From positions 1 to 44,443 of the forward strand of contig SXOA01000166.1 in the NCBI GenBank assembly GCA_005778405.1: DNA of 44,443 bases, in the 5' to 3' direction. Under the pieces are notes generated by a model. It ran no database searches. It worked only from the letters and a program-made list of their open reading frames with translations, and was not told the origin of the DNA. Shown piece after piece: positions 1-8,449 of this stretch. This DNA comes from Planctomycetaceae bacterium. GTDB taxonomy: Bacteria > Planctomycetota > Planctomycetia > Pirellulales > Pirellulaceae. Both the position numbers and the translations under genes were made by a program. Each line of letters opens with the position of its first letter. Position 1 is the stretch's first letter.

Positions 1-1
1 G

Positions 2-427
2 CAAGTCAAGGTCCGCGGTCTAACCGACTCGCGATTCGTCCTCGCCTGCAACGGCCGCCGCGTGCCGCTCCATTCCACCGGCACCAAGGGGGAATACGTC
101 GCCGGCGTCCGTTTCCGTGCCTGGCAGCCGGAGTCCTGCCTGCATCCCACGATTGGAGTTCATTCGCCTCTCACATTCGACCTTCTCGACACCTGGAACC
201 ACCGCTCGCTCGGGGGCTGCCAATGGCACGTCGCCCATCCCGGCGGCAGGCATCACGAAGACTTTCCCGTCAATGCCTACGCCGCCGAAGGCCGCCGCTC
301 CGCGCGGTTCTTCTCGTTCGGCCATACCGGCGGAAAATTGGAGATTCCGCCCGTGGAACAGAACCGCGACTATCCCCTGACACTCGACCTCCGTCGGCCC
401 GACGAGCTCGCCAGCCTCGACCCTTAG
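2..427 (+). CDS. DUF2126 / transglutaminase-family protein, C-terminal fragment
   Basis: The frame is open from the left edge of the window and ends at TAG 425-427, so only about 141 C-terminal residues are visible. The stretch with RAWQPESCLHPTIGVH, followed by DTWNHRSLGGCQWHVAHPGG and a PVNAYAAEGRRSARFF segment, matches the conserved end of the DUF2126 region found C-terminal to transglutaminase domains in very large proteins. The catalytic transglutaminase part would lie outside the window. The gene is 96 bp upstream of a same-strand ATP-grasp/alpha-E fusion and a second transglutaminase, which is the usual company of this family. Role by family association: predicted peptide bond formation or cleavage in a peptide-modification system; the substrate is unknown. 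Confidence in the family is good, in the function low. Confidence 0.85.
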   Translation, partial: QVKVRGLTDSRFVLACNGRRVPLHSTGTKGEYVAGVRFRAWQPESCLHPTIGVHSPLTFDLLDTWNHRSLGGCQWHVAHPGGRHHEDFPVNAYAAEGRRSARFFSFGHTGGKLEIPPVEQNRDYPLTLDLRRPDELASLDP

Positions 428-523
428 GCTCGACTTGAACTTTACTCGCCCCCCTGGAGCAATTACGCTACTTGCAGTAAGCGGCCCTTTTTGGGAGGGT
501 TCCCCTCCGTTTGAGATCCACGC

Positions 524-3082
524 ATGATGCAATCGACCGGGACGGTGGAGGTGCTGCCTCCAAGCGGACTGTTTTCCGGCTATGTCCCACCTGCGGAAGC
601 GTTTGACGAACTGACGGCGGGGGGACGGCTGCGCGAATCGTGGCGGCAGTTCGTGCAAGGATTGGAAGAGCTCGGGCCCCAAGGTCTGGCCCAACGCAGC
701 GAGCAAGCTCGCCGGCTGCTAAGAGAAAACGGGGTCACCTACAACTTCTACGGCGCTCCCCAGGGAGCCGGCCGCCCCTGGGAACTTGACCCCATTCCGC
801 TCCTCATCACGCTGCGGGAATGGCAGAAGCTCACTCGCGGATTGATTCAACGTGCCACCCTCCTCAACCGCGTGCTGGCCGATCTCTACGGCCCGCGAGA
901 ACTCTTAAAGCAAGGCACCCTTCCGCCCGAACTGCTTTTCAACCATCCCGGCTACCTGCTCCCCTGCCACGGCATCCGCCCACCAGGGGATGTCTACCTG
1001 CATTTGTATGCCGCCCATCTCGCCCGTAAACCGGACGGCAGCGTCGTCGTCATGGCGGATCGCACGCAAGGGCCTTCCGGCGCGGGATATGCCGTCGAGA
1101 ACCGGCTGGTGATTTCCCGCACGCTGCCGAGCGACTTTCATCGCCTGCATGTGGAGCGATTGGCGTCGTTCTTCATCACGTTGCGAGACTCTCTCGCCGT
1201 GCTCGCCCCCAGCGGCCGGGACAATCCACGAGTCGTGCTCCTCTCACCCGGCCCCAAAAGCACCGCCTACTTTGAAGATGCCTATCTCGCCCGCTACCTC
1301 GGCTACACGTTGGTCGAAGGAGGAGATCTCACGGTTCGCGGCGGCAAGGTGTTTCTGAAGACGCTCGGCGGATTGCTTCCCGTCGATGTCATTCTCCGCC
1401 GCACTCACGACCACGACTGCGATCCTTTGGAGCTTCGCTCGGATTCACTCTTCGGCGTCCCCGGCCTCGTGCAGGCGGCTCGCACCGGGCAGGTCCTCGT
1501 CGCAAACTCCCTCGGCAGTGGAGTCGCCGAAGCGCCGGCTCTGGCTGCATTCTTGCCAGCGGCCTGCCGCCAGCTCTTAGGCGAAGAACTGGTTCTCCCT
1601 TCCGTCCCCACCTGGTGGTGCGGGCAGCCAGAGCCCTGCCGATTCGTCCTGTCGAATCTCGACCACCTCATCATTCGCCCCGCGATCATGCATCGCTGGG
1701 AACGGCCGATCCACGGCTGGCAGCTCACGGCATCGCAGCGCGAAGATCTGCTGAGCCGCATCCGCTCTTCGCCGGCCGATTTCGTTGCCCAGGAGCCGAT
1801 TCACCATTCGACCATGCCGGCCTGGAGCGAGAACGGCGTCGCTCCGCTCCGAGTTGGTCTGCGGGCCTTTGCCGCGGCCACGAACGGCACCTACAGCGTC
1901 ATGCCCGGCGGTCTCGCCCGCGTGGCTCCCACTTCCGAATCCCTGGCCGAATCGGTTTCCTCCGGCCAGGCCAGCAAGGACGTTTGGATTCTCTCCGACA
2001 CGCCCGTGGATGCCGTCACGCTTCTCCGTCCCCATCGGGCCGCACTGGAGCTGCGGCGCAGCCCCTTCGACCTTCCCAGCCGCGTGGCCGACAATTTGTA
2101 CTGGCTCGGCAGGCATGTCGAACGAGCCGAGGGAATCATCCGCCACTTGCGGAGCGCCGTGGTCCGGCTGACGAACGACCTGGAGCCGAGTGGCCTGACG
2201 GAGCTCTGGCTGCTGGTGCAGGCGCTCAGCGAGGAGGGCGAGTCGCAACTCCCGGATCATCACTCAGATTCACCTGACCCTTTTGAGGATCTCCGGCGCG
2301 AAGTTTCCGCGCTCACCTTCGACGACCGTCCGCTGGGGTTGCAAAGCTCGCTGCAGTCTCTTCGCGAGACAGCCACCCTGGTCCGCGACCGCCTCTCGCT
2401 CGATAGCTGGCGAATCGTCAACCAACTCGATGTGGAGCTGCTCTTTCCCTGGCTGAACCGCCGCGACCGGCTGGGGGACATCCTGCTGCTGCTCAACCAG
2501 ATGCTCAGTCTGCTGGCCGCGTTCAGCGGGCTCGCCACGGAGAACATGACTCGCGGACCGGGCTGGCAGTTCTTGGACGTGGGACGGCGGATTGAACGGG
2601 CGCTGTATTCGTTGCGACTGGTCAAGCGTTTGCTCGTCCCCGCGGAAGTCGAACTTTCGCCGCTGCTGGAAGTGATCTTGGAAATCTTTGACAGCTCGAT
2701 GACCTATCGCTACCGATACCTCACCAGCCTGCAACTTCCGCCCGTCCTCGACCTGATTCTCATCGACGAGACCAATCCCAGGGCCGTCGGATTCCAGCTC
2801 AATGCCCTGGCCGAGCACCTTGGCTCGCTCCCGCATGCCGACGTGGTCCAAGCCGCCAAGGACCAGCAAATCATGTATGCTGCTCTCGGAGCGTTGCGGC
2901 TGACGGATCTGGAGGCTCTGGGCGAAGTGGACGAAGGCCGGACTCGCGGCCACTTGGAACGCCTGGCGGACAAGCTGGCGGGCTTTCTCCGCGAGCTTTC
3001 CGACGTCATCACACACAAGCACCTCACCCACACCGCCGCTTCCCGTCAACTATCGGCGACTTTCGCGGTTCGGGCGTCATGA
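524..3082 (+). CDS. Circularly permuted ATP-grasp / alpha-E domain fusion protein
   Basis: An 852-residue protein. Residues about 60-490 match the circularly permuted type 2 ATP-grasp family (DUF404/DUF407): a GYAVENRLVISR-like segment near residue 180 and VDVILRRTHDHDCDPLELRSD near 285, followed by a conserved LVANSLGSGVAEAPAL stretch. Residues about 515-845 match the helical alpha-E domain (DUF403), starting with ADNLYWLGRHVERAEG. In many bacteria these are two adjacent genes; here they are one chain. The ATP-grasp part is predicted to make an amide or peptide bond using ATP. The ATGA overlap with the downstream transglutaminase gene (4 bp) points to translational coupling. Alternative ATG 527 would shorten it by one residue. 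The substrate is not known for this family. Confidence 0.9.
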   Translation: MMQSTGTVEVLPPSGLFSGYVPPAEAFDELTAGGRLRESWRQFVQGLEELGPQGLAQRSEQARRLLRENGVTYNFYGAPQGAGRPWELDPIPLLITLREWQKLTRGLIQRATLLNRVLADLYGPRELLKQGTLPPELLFNHPGYLLPCHGIRPPGDVYLHLYAAHLARKPDGSVVVMADRTQGPSGAGYAVENRLVISRTLPSDFHRLHVERLASFFITLRDSLAVLAPSGRDNPRVVLLSPGPKSTAYFEDAYLARYLGYTLVEGGDLTVRGGKVFLKTLGGLLPVDVILRRTHDHDCDPLELRSDSLFGVPGLVQAARTGQVLVANSLGSGVAEAPALAAFLPAACRQLLGEELVLPSVPTWWCGQPEPCRFVLSNLDHLIIRPAIMHRWERPIHGWQLTASQREDLLSRIRSSPADFVAQEPIHHSTMPAWSENGVAPLRVGLRAFAAATNGTYSVMPGGLARVAPTSESLAESVSSGQASKDVWILSDTPVDAVTLLRPHRAALELRRSPFDLPSRVADNLYWLGRHVERAEGIIRHLRSAVVRLTNDLEPSGLTELWLLVQALSEEGESQLPDHHSDSPDPFEDLRREVSALTFDDRPLGLQSSLQSLRETATLVRDRLSLDSWRIVNQLDVELLFPWLNRRDRLGDILLLLNQMLSLLAAFSGLATENMTRGPGWQFLDVGRRIERALYSLRLVKRLLVPAEVELSPLLEVILEIFDSSMTYRYRYLTSLQLPPVLDLILIDETNPRAVGFQLNALAEHLGSLPHADVVQAAKDQQIMYAALGALRLTDLEALGEVDEGRTRGHLERLADKLAGFLRELSDVITHKHLTHTAASRQLSATFAVRAS

Positions 3083-3972
3083 AATATCACGTTTTTCACG
3101 GCACGACCTATGGTTACTCGCAGCCGGTTTCGCTCTGCCAAAACCAGGTCCATTTGACGCCCCGCATCACCGGCCGCCAGAACTGCCTGCGCTCCAGCGT
3201 GGATGTCATGCCCCTTCCCAGTTGCCAAAACGGCTGGCTGGATTACTTCGGCAATCAGGTCCACTTTTTCTCCGTGGAAATTCCTCACGAAAAGCTGAGC
3301 ATTGTTGCCCGCAGCGAAGTGGAGGTTTTCGCTCCACTCGAAGTCACTCCCGCCCAAACTCCCCCTTGGGAAACAATCCGCGAGCAGCTTCACTTACCGC
3401 AGGACGAAATAGTGCTCGCCGCCGCCCAGTTCTGTCCCCCTTCCACTTTCATCCACTCTTCGGCGGAGGCTCATGATTATGGCCTGGCGAGCTTTCCCCC
3501 TGGCCGGCCGATTCTGGAGTCACTGCTGGATCTGACCAGCCGCATCTTTCACGATTTCCAGTACGACCAGAACGCCACGGGCGTTTTCACCAAGCCAGCC
3601 GAAGTTTTCCAGAGTCGGCGAGGAGTTTGCCAGGATTTTGCCCATCTGCAAATGAGTTGCCTCCGCTCGCTCGGCCTCGCCGCCCGGTATGTCAGTGGCT
3701 ATCTCGTCACAGAGCCCCCTCCCGGCACGCCCAAGCTCGTCGGAGCGGATGCCTCCCATGCCTGGCTCTCCGTCTATTGCGGCAGTGCGGGGTGGATTGA
3801 CCTGGACCCCACCAACAACCTGGTTCCCGGCATCCGCCACATCACGCTCGCCTGGGGACGGGATTACGCCGACGTCTGCCCGATCCAAGGCGTCCTCATC
3901 GGCGGCGGCCAAAGCACCCTCTCGGTAGCAGTGGACGTTGTTCCCGACCTCCCCAGCGAGCGGCCTGAGTAA
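3079..3972 (+). CDS. Transglutaminase-like cysteine peptidase-fold protein
   Basis: A 297-residue protein with the bacterial transglutaminase N-terminal beta region (MKYHVFHGTTYGYSQPV onward) and a C-terminal transglutaminase-like core. The catalytic triad is visible: Cys184 in RRGVCQDFAHL, His228 in DASHAWLSVY and Asp243 in IDLDPTNN. No signal peptide is seen, so it is probably cytoplasmic. Its start codon overlaps the stop of the ATP-grasp/alpha-E gene by 4 bp (ATGA). With the DUF2126 gene upstream this completes a three-gene unit predicted in the literature to ligate and trim or modify peptides. Such proteins may act as proteases rather than true cross-linkers; the sequence does not decide this. 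Confidence 0.9.
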   Translation: MKYHVFHGTTYGYSQPVSLCQNQVHLTPRITGRQNCLRSSVDVMPLPSCQNGWLDYFGNQVHFFSVEIPHEKLSIVARSEVEVFAPLEVTPAQTPPWETIREQLHLPQDEIVLAAAQFCPPSTFIHSSAEAHDYGLASFPPGRPILESLLDLTSRIFHDFQYDQNATGVFTKPAEVFQSRRGVCQDFAHLQMSCLRSLGLAARYVSGYLVTEPPPGTPKLVGADASHAWLSVYCGSAGWIDLDPTNNLVPGIRHITLAWGRDYADVCPIQGVLIGGGQSTLSVAVDVVPDLPSERPE

Positions 3973-4545
3973 GCTGGCCGGTGACTCTGCACGCCGGTAC
4001 TCTTCCCTTGCGCCCCGCCCTCCGCCACCAGGACCGCATTCGGCTATAAGTTGGCAATTACTGGACATGATTCACTGATTCGCGCACCTGTTTTTGATTC
4101 AGAATGAATCAACTGACTTGCCGCAACCTATTCCCCTACAGCCACTTGTGCCACATTGACTTGCGCCGCTTTTGATACATTGCGAGCTTTCTTGATTCTC
4201 CCCCAGCCCTCACTAATCCAGGGGATGTATCAGCATTGTTATAAGCTCTTTTTCAAACACAGATACACAAGTATACATCCACTTAGTGGCACATACTCTT
4301 CCCTTACCACCGGATTGCCAAGGAACAAACTGCCCGACTAAACCCGGCCGGCGCGCAAACGCCGCACCCTTTAGATGCTCAGTAGTGGCTATTTATTCAC
4401 GCATTCACAAGAATCCTTTACCATTGGCGAGGGATAAGCCTCCCCTCCTATTTGACGAACGCCGATTTGCCCCTCTTCCAGTAAGTGCACCTGTCTTCAT
4501 ATCGCTTCCCCACGATTCTTGCTGCCTGCCGTGTTCTCTTCGGAT
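3973..4545. other. Intergenic region, no gene seen
   Basis: About 570 bp between the transglutaminase gene and the ECF sigma factor. The base composition is visibly more A/T-rich than the flanks. The short open frames here (for example 4156-4341) have no family resemblance, no convincing ribosome binding site and cysteine-, histidine- and proline-rich random-looking translations. It probably holds the promoter of the sigma factor-kinase pair, but I could not identify a convincing -35/-10 pair. Confidence 0.5.
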
Positions 4546-5136
4546 ATGCTGGAAAGCGTGCGAGACGTAACCCAAATTCTCGGCGATCTGGAGCGCGGAG
4601 ATCCCCATGCGCCGGCTCAGCTTCTGGAGCTTGTGTACGGCGAACTGCATCGCTTGGCCGCGCAGAAGATGCTCCAGGAAGCGCCGGGGCACACGTTGCA
4701 AGCGACCGCATTGGTCCACGAGGCTTACCTGCGACTTGTGGATGCGGAAGTGGCTCAGCACTGGAACAGCCGCGGGCACTTCTTTGGAGCGGCAGCCGAG
4801 GCGATGCGGCGCATTCTGGTGGAAAGTGCTCGCCGGCGCCACTCGCTCCGGAGAGGCGGGGATCGCCAGCAGATTGATATCATCCACGTGGAGCCGGCTG
4901 CGCCGCGTCTCTCGGAGGATGTGGTGGCGCTGAATGACGCCCTGGAGAAGCTGGAACAGAAGGACCGCGTGAAGGCCGAACTGGTCAAGCTGCGTTATTT
5001 CGCCGGCCTGACCATGGAGCAAGCAGCCGAAGCTCTGAGCATCTCCCCGGCGACGGCCCATCGCTACTGGAATTATGCCCGGGTCTGGCTGCACCAGGAA
5101 ATTTCGGGAAAATCTGAGGCTTCCCTAGATTCTTGA
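4546..5136 (+). CDS. ECF-family RNA polymerase sigma factor (TIGR02999-like)
   Basis: About 196 residues from ATG 4546. A TTG at 4519 or GTG at 4531 would add a few residues; none has a clear ribosome binding site. The region-2-like part includes ELVYGELHRLAAQKM and HTLQATALVHEAYLRL, and the region-4 helix-turn-helix includes LRYFAGLTMEQAAEALSIS and TAHRYWNYARVWL. These features fit the planctomycete-expanded ECF group described by TIGR02999. It would direct RNA polymerase to a specific promoter set. It lies 98 bp upstream of a membrane Ser/Thr kinase on the same strand, a pairing known from planctomycetes, where the kinase is thought to control the sigma factor. No anti-sigma factor is visible nearby. 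Confidence 0.92.
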   Translation: MLESVRDVTQILGDLERGDPHAPAQLLELVYGELHRLAAQKMLQEAPGHTLQATALVHEAYLRLVDAEVAQHWNSRGHFFGAAAEAMRRILVESARRRHSLRRGGDRQQIDIIHVEPAAPRLSEDVVALNDALEKLEQKDRVKAELVKLRYFAGLTMEQAAEALSISPATAHRYWNYARVWLHQEISGKSEASLDS

Positions 5137-5234
5137 CGGAATCGTGAGAGATTTTGGGGCTGGATTACGCACTCTAGTAAGAGCCCGCAGCGAACGAGAC
5201 CCCTATTCCACCGAATACCGCCAGGAGTTGCCTC

Positions 5235-8200
5235 ATGCCCGTTGCCCCCCCGAGTGAAGAATCGATATTCACGGAGGCCCTCGAGCTACCTTCCGTCGCC
5301 GCGCGCGCAGCATTCCTAGAGAAGGCTTGTGGCGGGGACGCCCAGTTACGGGGCCGCATTGAGAAGCTGCTTAAGTCGCATACCGGGGCAGGGAGCTTTT
5401 TGGTCCAGCCGGTCGCGGTGACGACCGACCAGCCGCTCGTGGAGCGCCCCGGCACGATCATCGGTCCCTATAAGCTCTTGCAGGTAATCGGCGAGGGAGG
5501 CATGGGGGTCGTCTATATGGCCGACCAGGAGCAGCCGGTTCGCCGCCGGGTCGCTCTCAAGATCATCAAGCCCGGGATGGACAGCAAGCAGGTTATCGCC
5601 CGGTTTGAGGCCGAGCGGCAGGCCCTGGCGATGATGGACCACCAGAACATCGCCCGCGTTCTCGACGCCGGCACGACGGAATCGGGCCGGCCGTTCTTCG
5701 TCATGGAGCTGGTGCATGGCGTCCCGCTGACTAAGTTTTGCAACGACAACCGCCTGACCTTGCGGCAGAGGCTGGATTTGTTCGTTTCCGTTTGCCATGC
5801 CATCCAGCACGCTCATCAAAAAGGGATCATCCACCGCGACATCAAGCCCGGCAACATCCTGGTCACGATGTACGACGACAAACCGGTTCCGAAAGTCATT
5901 GACTTCGGCGTCGCCAAGGCGGTCGAGCAGCGGCTGACCGACAAGACTCTGTTCACGCAGTTCGGCATGTTGGTCGGCACGTTTGAGTACATGTCCCCCG
6001 AACAGGCCGAAATGAACGCCTACGGCGTCGATACCCGGAGTGACGTCTACTCGCTGGGCGTCCTGCTCTACGAATTGCTCACCGGCACCACGCCGCTGGA
6101 CCACAAGCGGCTGCGGGATGCGGCCCTTGTCGAACTGGTCCGGCTGATCAAGGAAGAAGAGCCGCCACGGCCGAGCATCCGCCTGAGCACATCGACTTCG
6201 CTCCCCAAGGTCGCCGCCGCCTTCCAGACTGAGCCAGCCCGGCTGTCGCAATTAGTGCGGGGAGAGCTCGACTGGATCGTGATGAAATGCCTGGAAAAGG
6301 ACCGCACGCGGCGTTATGAAACGGCCAACGGCCTGGCCCGCGACGTGCAGCGCTACCTCCAAGATGAGCCGGTGGAAGCCTGCCCGCCATCGCTGATGTA
6401 TCGCTTTAGCAAGATCGCCCGCAAGCATCGCGGCTTGCTGACGACGGCGGCTGCTTTCGTGGCGCTACTGTTGGTCGGATTTGTCGCCAGCGCCTGTCTA
6501 ACCGTTTGGGCCACTAATTCCCAGCAAGCGGCGAACCATGCCCTGGCTCGTGAGCAACTCGCCCTCCGAGAGGCCGTCGCGGAAAAGAAGCGGCTCGGCA
6601 CCGCCATGGAACTCGCCAATGAAGGAATCGAGTTCTACTACCAGAAAGACAGGGCTGCGGCGCTGGACAAATTCGCCCAGGCAGTCGAGGTCCAGTCCGA
6701 ACTGGAAACGATCTACGTCCATCGCAAGGCGTTGTATCTTCAAGTCGGCCTCTGGGACCGGGCAGCCGAGGATTACGCGAAGTTGTTGAGCCTGTCTAAG
6801 CGGGCCCACGTACACACCTGCCACGAACACGCGCTGCTGCGGCTGTATGTCGGCGACGAGCCGGGATATCGCGCGGCGTGCCAGGAAATCTTCAGGCAGT
6901 ACGGCAGCTCGGATTGGAACGAAGCCCAGCATCGATTAGTGCGAGCCTTTTACCTCTCGCCCAATGGGGTGGAATCTCCCGCTGACCTGGTACGTCGCGC
7001 GGAGAATTCGGTCGCGGCGAACAACCAACCTTGGACCCGGAGTGCCGCCGCTGTCGCTCACTTGCGAGCCGGAAGCTATGAACAGGTCGTTAGCCGCAGC
7101 CGCGAATTCACCGAGCCGGGATACACTTCGCCGGGTGGAGTTCATCGCAGCAACTACTTCCCCTTGGCGATCGCCCTGCATCATCTGCGTCAGGAGGAGG
7201 AGGCTAAAGCAGCACTGGCAAAGGGGGATGCAGCCATCGACGAATGGATCAAGACCATGCTCGTTGGGCCGCTGGGAACAATGCCGGTTGACTGGAATGT
7301 CTGGCTGGAGTGCCTCCTTTTTCAGCGCGAGGCTAAGACGCTCATCACTGGATCCACTCCCGAGGACGATCCGCGCCTGTCGACGCTTCGCGAGCGGGGG
7401 CTGGCCGCGATCACCTATGGCGAGGCATTTACCTTTATCGAGGCCGCGCGCAAGCAGGTCGCCCAGAGCCAGTGGGACCAGGCGGCAGCCAGTTTCGACA
7501 AGGCCCTCGCACAGTTGCCCGATGACCTCAGCCTCTCGGCTTCGGCGACGCCCCTATGCAGGGAGATCGTCCAGCGGCCGGAAGTGTTTGATGCCATCAT
7601 CAAGTTGCGGCCGCGCGATTCACGACTGTGGTATGCTCGAGGCCACGCCTTGATGGGCAAGCGCGAGTGGGCCAAGGCCAGCGCCGACCTTACGAAGACG
7701 TTGGAGCTTCCCACTCACAGCCACGAGCGCTGGCGAACCATTACGACATTCGAACTGGCTGCCCTCCGCCTGCTCGCGGGGGATGAGGCCGGCTACCGCG
7801 AACTGCGCCAGGCCGTCTTGAACAGTCAAAACCAGGTTGACGATCCGTTCATCGGCAACGTATTGTCTCGCATTTGCACGCTCCAGACAGGCGAAGTCAC
7901 GGACTGGTCCGTGCCGATCCAATTAGCCGATGTTTCCGCCGACATGAATCCCCGTGAGGCCTGGTATCGCTTTGCTTCCGGTGCAGCTCAATACCGCGCG
8001 GGACACGATGAGGAGGCGGTGAGCTGTATCAAGGATTCGGAAAAATGTTACCCGACCTGGAAGGGGCGCGGTCAGAATTACGTGATCTTGGCGCTCGCCT
8101 GCCAGCGGCTCGGACGCCCCGACGAGGCGAACCAGTGGCTCGCCAAGACCAAGGAGTGGCTGGACGAAATGAATCGCACCGTAGGTAAGAGCGACTTTGA

Positions 8201-8294
8201 CGTTTCCCAGACGGCCTATTCGACAGACTGGCTCACCGTGCTGATTCTCCTTCCCGAGGCGGAAAGGCTCCTGGTAAAAGGAGCGAAGCAATAG
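5235..8294 (+). CDS. Membrane Ser/Thr protein kinase with C-terminal TPR-like region
   Basis: A 1019-residue protein. An AGGAG ribosome binding site at 5222-5226 supports ATG 5235. The kinase domain spans residues about 80-372: glycine loop GEGGMGVVY (86-94), VALK with Lys109, the HRD loop with Asp202 and Asn207, DFG at 223-225, and SPEQ after the activation segment. One transmembrane helix follows at about 399-425 (LLTTAAAFVALLLVGFVASA). The remaining roughly 590 residues are helical with TPR-like repeats and would lie on the other side of the membrane, a plausible sensor or docking part. It is a Hanks-type kinase of the PknB-like class and probably acts with the ECF sigma factor upstream. 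All catalytic residues are present, so it should be active. Confidence 0.93.
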   Translation: MPVAPPSEESIFTEALELPSVAARAAFLEKACGGDAQLRGRIEKLLKSHTGAGSFLVQPVAVTTDQPLVERPGTIIGPYKLLQVIGEGGMGVVYMADQEQPVRRRVALKIIKPGMDSKQVIARFEAERQALAMMDHQNIARVLDAGTTESGRPFFVMELVHGVPLTKFCNDNRLTLRQRLDLFVSVCHAIQHAHQKGIIHRDIKPGNILVTMYDDKPVPKVIDFGVAKAVEQRLTDKTLFTQFGMLVGTFEYMSPEQAEMNAYGVDTRSDVYSLGVLLYELLTGTTPLDHKRLRDAALVELVRLIKEEEPPRPSIRLSTSTSLPKVAAAFQTEPARLSQLVRGELDWIVMKCLEKDRTRRYETANGLARDVQRYLQDEPVEACPPSLMYRFSKIARKHRGLLTTAAAFVALLLVGFVASACLTVWATNSQQAANHALAREQLALREAVAEKKRLGTAMELANEGIEFYYQKDRAAALDKFAQAVEVQSELETIYVHRKALYLQVGLWDRAAEDYAKLLSLSKRAHVHTCHEHALLRLYVGDEPGYRAACQEIFRQYGSSDWNEAQHRLVRAFYLSPNGVESPADLVRRAENSVAANNQPWTRSAAAVAHLRAGSYEQVVSRSREFTEPGYTSPGGVHRSNYFPLAIALHHLRQEEEAKAALAKGDAAIDEWIKTMLVGPLGTMPVDWNVWLECLLFQREAKTLITGSTPEDDPRLSTLRERGLAAITYGEAFTFIEAARKQVAQSQWDQAAASFDKALAQLPDDLSLSASATPLCREIVQRPEVFDAIIKLRPRDSRLWYARGHALMGKREWAKASADLTKTLELPTHSHERWRTITTFELAALRLLAGDEAGYRELRQAVLNSQNQVDDPFIGNVLSRICTLQTGEVTDWSVPIQLADVSADMNPREAWYRFASGAAQYRAGHDEEAVSCIKDSEKCYPTWKGRGQNYVILALACQRLGRPDEANQWLAKTKEWLDEMNRTVGKSDFDVSQTAYSTDWLTVLILLPEAERLLVKGAKQ

Positions 8295-8449
8295 ATGCCA
8301 AACCGATGCTCATTTTCCCCACGGAAGGGAAATGAAGGGAACAAAGGGGACGAGTCCATCTTCGACGGTGAAAGCCGTTAAGAGGACCAACAGGGACAGG
8401 TACCCTCTCAAAGACCTCGTCAAGTCGGCCTGGCGGGCTTCCCGTCGGC

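Noticed and set aside
20..706. 228-codon minus-strand frame over the first genes
   Set aside because: Opposite two well supported plus-strand genes and with no recognisable features.
8295..8449. Terminator after the kinase gene (CATTTTCCCC...GGGAAATG near 8309)
   Set aside because: Stem has a bulge and no T-run follows; too weak to call.
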